In this document: piece after piece, positions 62,911 to 64,000 of the stretch
Layout: every line of letters begins with the position of its first letter
How positions within the stretch are numbered: the stretch's first letter is position 1
Source of the DNA: Acanthornis magna
Lineage: Eukaryota; Chordata; Aves; Passeriformes; Acanthizidae
DNA: 64,000 nucleotides
NCBI GenBank assembly: GCA_036785705.1
Contig: JAWUZG010000084.1
Coordinates: 13,839,501 to 13,903,500 of the forward strand
Direction of reading: 5' to 3'
The notes under the pieces: generated by a model
What the model was told of the DNA's origin: nothing
The model's database searches: none
Seen by the model: only the letters and a program-made list of their open reading frames with translations
Translations under genes and position numbers: made by a program

Positions 62911-64000
62911 TCCTCTCGCCTCATGTGGCTGTCCCCAGTAGCATGGAATACTTTTCTCAGAAACCCATTCCAGGTTGTTTTTGGCAAAAGAGCTGCTCAT
63001 GGAGAGCAACCTTCCTGGGGAGACATCTGCATGGATGCATCCTCTCTTGTACCTTAGGTGGGCAGAGGCAACTCTCACCCAGTGATGTGTTGGGTTTTGG
63101 CATCCTACGTTTTTTGTATCCAGCTGCCTGCTCCCTGTACATACCCTGTAGGGAATTTTCTCCATGTAAACAGGCAGCAGGGAATGTAAACCTTGCATGG
63201 CATTTCCCAGCACACCCTCCTCACCCTACCCACTCCTGCACTGCCCTGGGAGATGCCTGCTCTCTCCTCCACTGTTCCCTCCAGCCCCATTCTGTTCTTC
63301 TCCCCTTCCAAAAGCTGCTACAAGCTGCTCTTCAGCCCTCTCGCCCCAGGTACTTTTCCACCTACAGGTCCCACCAGCCCTGATGCCTTTGCATCCTTGC
63401 TCCCTTGGTTGTACCCTGCTTCCCCTGCTACCCCAGCCAACTACTGATTCATTTCAGGGTGATTCCTTTTAATTATGCTTCATTTTATGGGGATTTAAGA
63501 CACAGAGAGCTACCTGCCAGCCATCCAAATGTGACCAACAAACCACCTTCCTGTGACTAAGCTGCTTTGGATCATGCCCAGAAGCTGACTATGTCTGTTC
63601 AGCTAGCTAACAAGCAGCACAGCAATGCTGAAATGAGCAGGATAAAAGGGGGGGAAAAAGAGGATATGTGCATGGAGCAAAGGCATTGCCTGTTGCCCAC
63701 ATGGATTGAGCACTGGCTGTGCTGCAAAGAAGGGTGCAGGCAGATTGGGGTGCACTGGGAAGATGCTCCCCAGGACAGGAGGGGTGGAGGTTTGTCCCCT
63801 GGCTGGGGCAGAGACCCTGACTAGATGTCTGCTCCCCTCCTGTTTCACCAGTGCAAACACTTGGCTGTGTAACTCAGCGCTGTCCACCCTGCTACTGCAC
63901 ACTCTCACAGGCCAGCACTTGGGCTGCCAAGGAGCCTTAGGACCTTTGTTTTGGGAACAGGAGGGCCAAGGCAGCAAGGAAATGTATGTCACTGGCATTG

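Larger units (their letters stand above)
61641..64000 (+). other. HRAS: HRAS intron 2 (partial, over 2.3 kb)
   Basis: It begins with the consensus donor GTAAGT. I searched all plus frames to the end of the window for the next RAS exon (starting DSYRK and containing DTAGQ) and did not find it, so the intron is longer than 2,360 bp. The human counterpart is a few hundred bases. Two old repeat relics lie inside it. Confidence 0.8.

Noticed and set aside
61641..64000. Next RAS coding exon within the window
   Set aside because: No frame contains the expected DSYRK start or DTAGQ motif; the region is intronic.

Overview
The window is vertebrate nuclear DNA, most likely from a bird or another sauropsid. 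It has two unmethylated-type CpG islands, spliced gene structure, few repeats, dinucleotide microsatellites, and worn fragments that look like CR1 and MIR/L3-type amniote retroposons. The species cannot be named from the sequence alone. Two genes can be supported, arranged head to head, and both run off the window.

Left side (1-14.1 kb, minus strand): the 5' part of what I read as LRRC56, a leucine-rich-repeat protein needed for ciliary dynein assembly. Its first coding exon is at 2555-2710 (52 codons from ATG to a GTGAGT donor). Its promoter and probable non-coding exon 1 lie in a CpG island at about 13.70-14.12 kb, next to a 14-unit, 19-bp minisatellite. The island carries a perfect RFX X-box, as expected for a ciliary gene.

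Middle (14.1-31.3 kb): an intergenic spacer with no supportable exon. It holds several ancient repeat relics, a (CA)24 and a (TG)n tract, and a striking, almost perfect 73-bp long inverted repeat with a 517-bp spacer.

Right side (31.3-64 kb, plus strand): the 5' part of a RAS proto-oncogene. There is a TATA-less, GC-rich promoter island with GC boxes, two CCAAT boxes and a strong G-quadruplex motif; a non-coding exon 1 ending at 32165 (GTGAGT); an intron of about 29.3 kb; and exon 2 at 61488-61640, which encodes RAS residues 1-37 (P-loop and switch I). The remaining RAS exons lie beyond 64 kb. H-, K- and N-RAS are identical over these 37 residues, so the HRAS call rests on the divergent LRRC56 neighbour, which is the arrangement in human.

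About 0.5% of the window is recognisable protein-coding sequence. Most other open frames are GC-rich or repeat-driven accidents. I see no viral, bacterial or CRISPR-like system. The main non-coding points of interest are the X-box promoter, the long inverted repeat, a perfect 20-bp hairpin in HRAS intron 1, the minisatellite, and a scatter of MIR/L3-like fossils.
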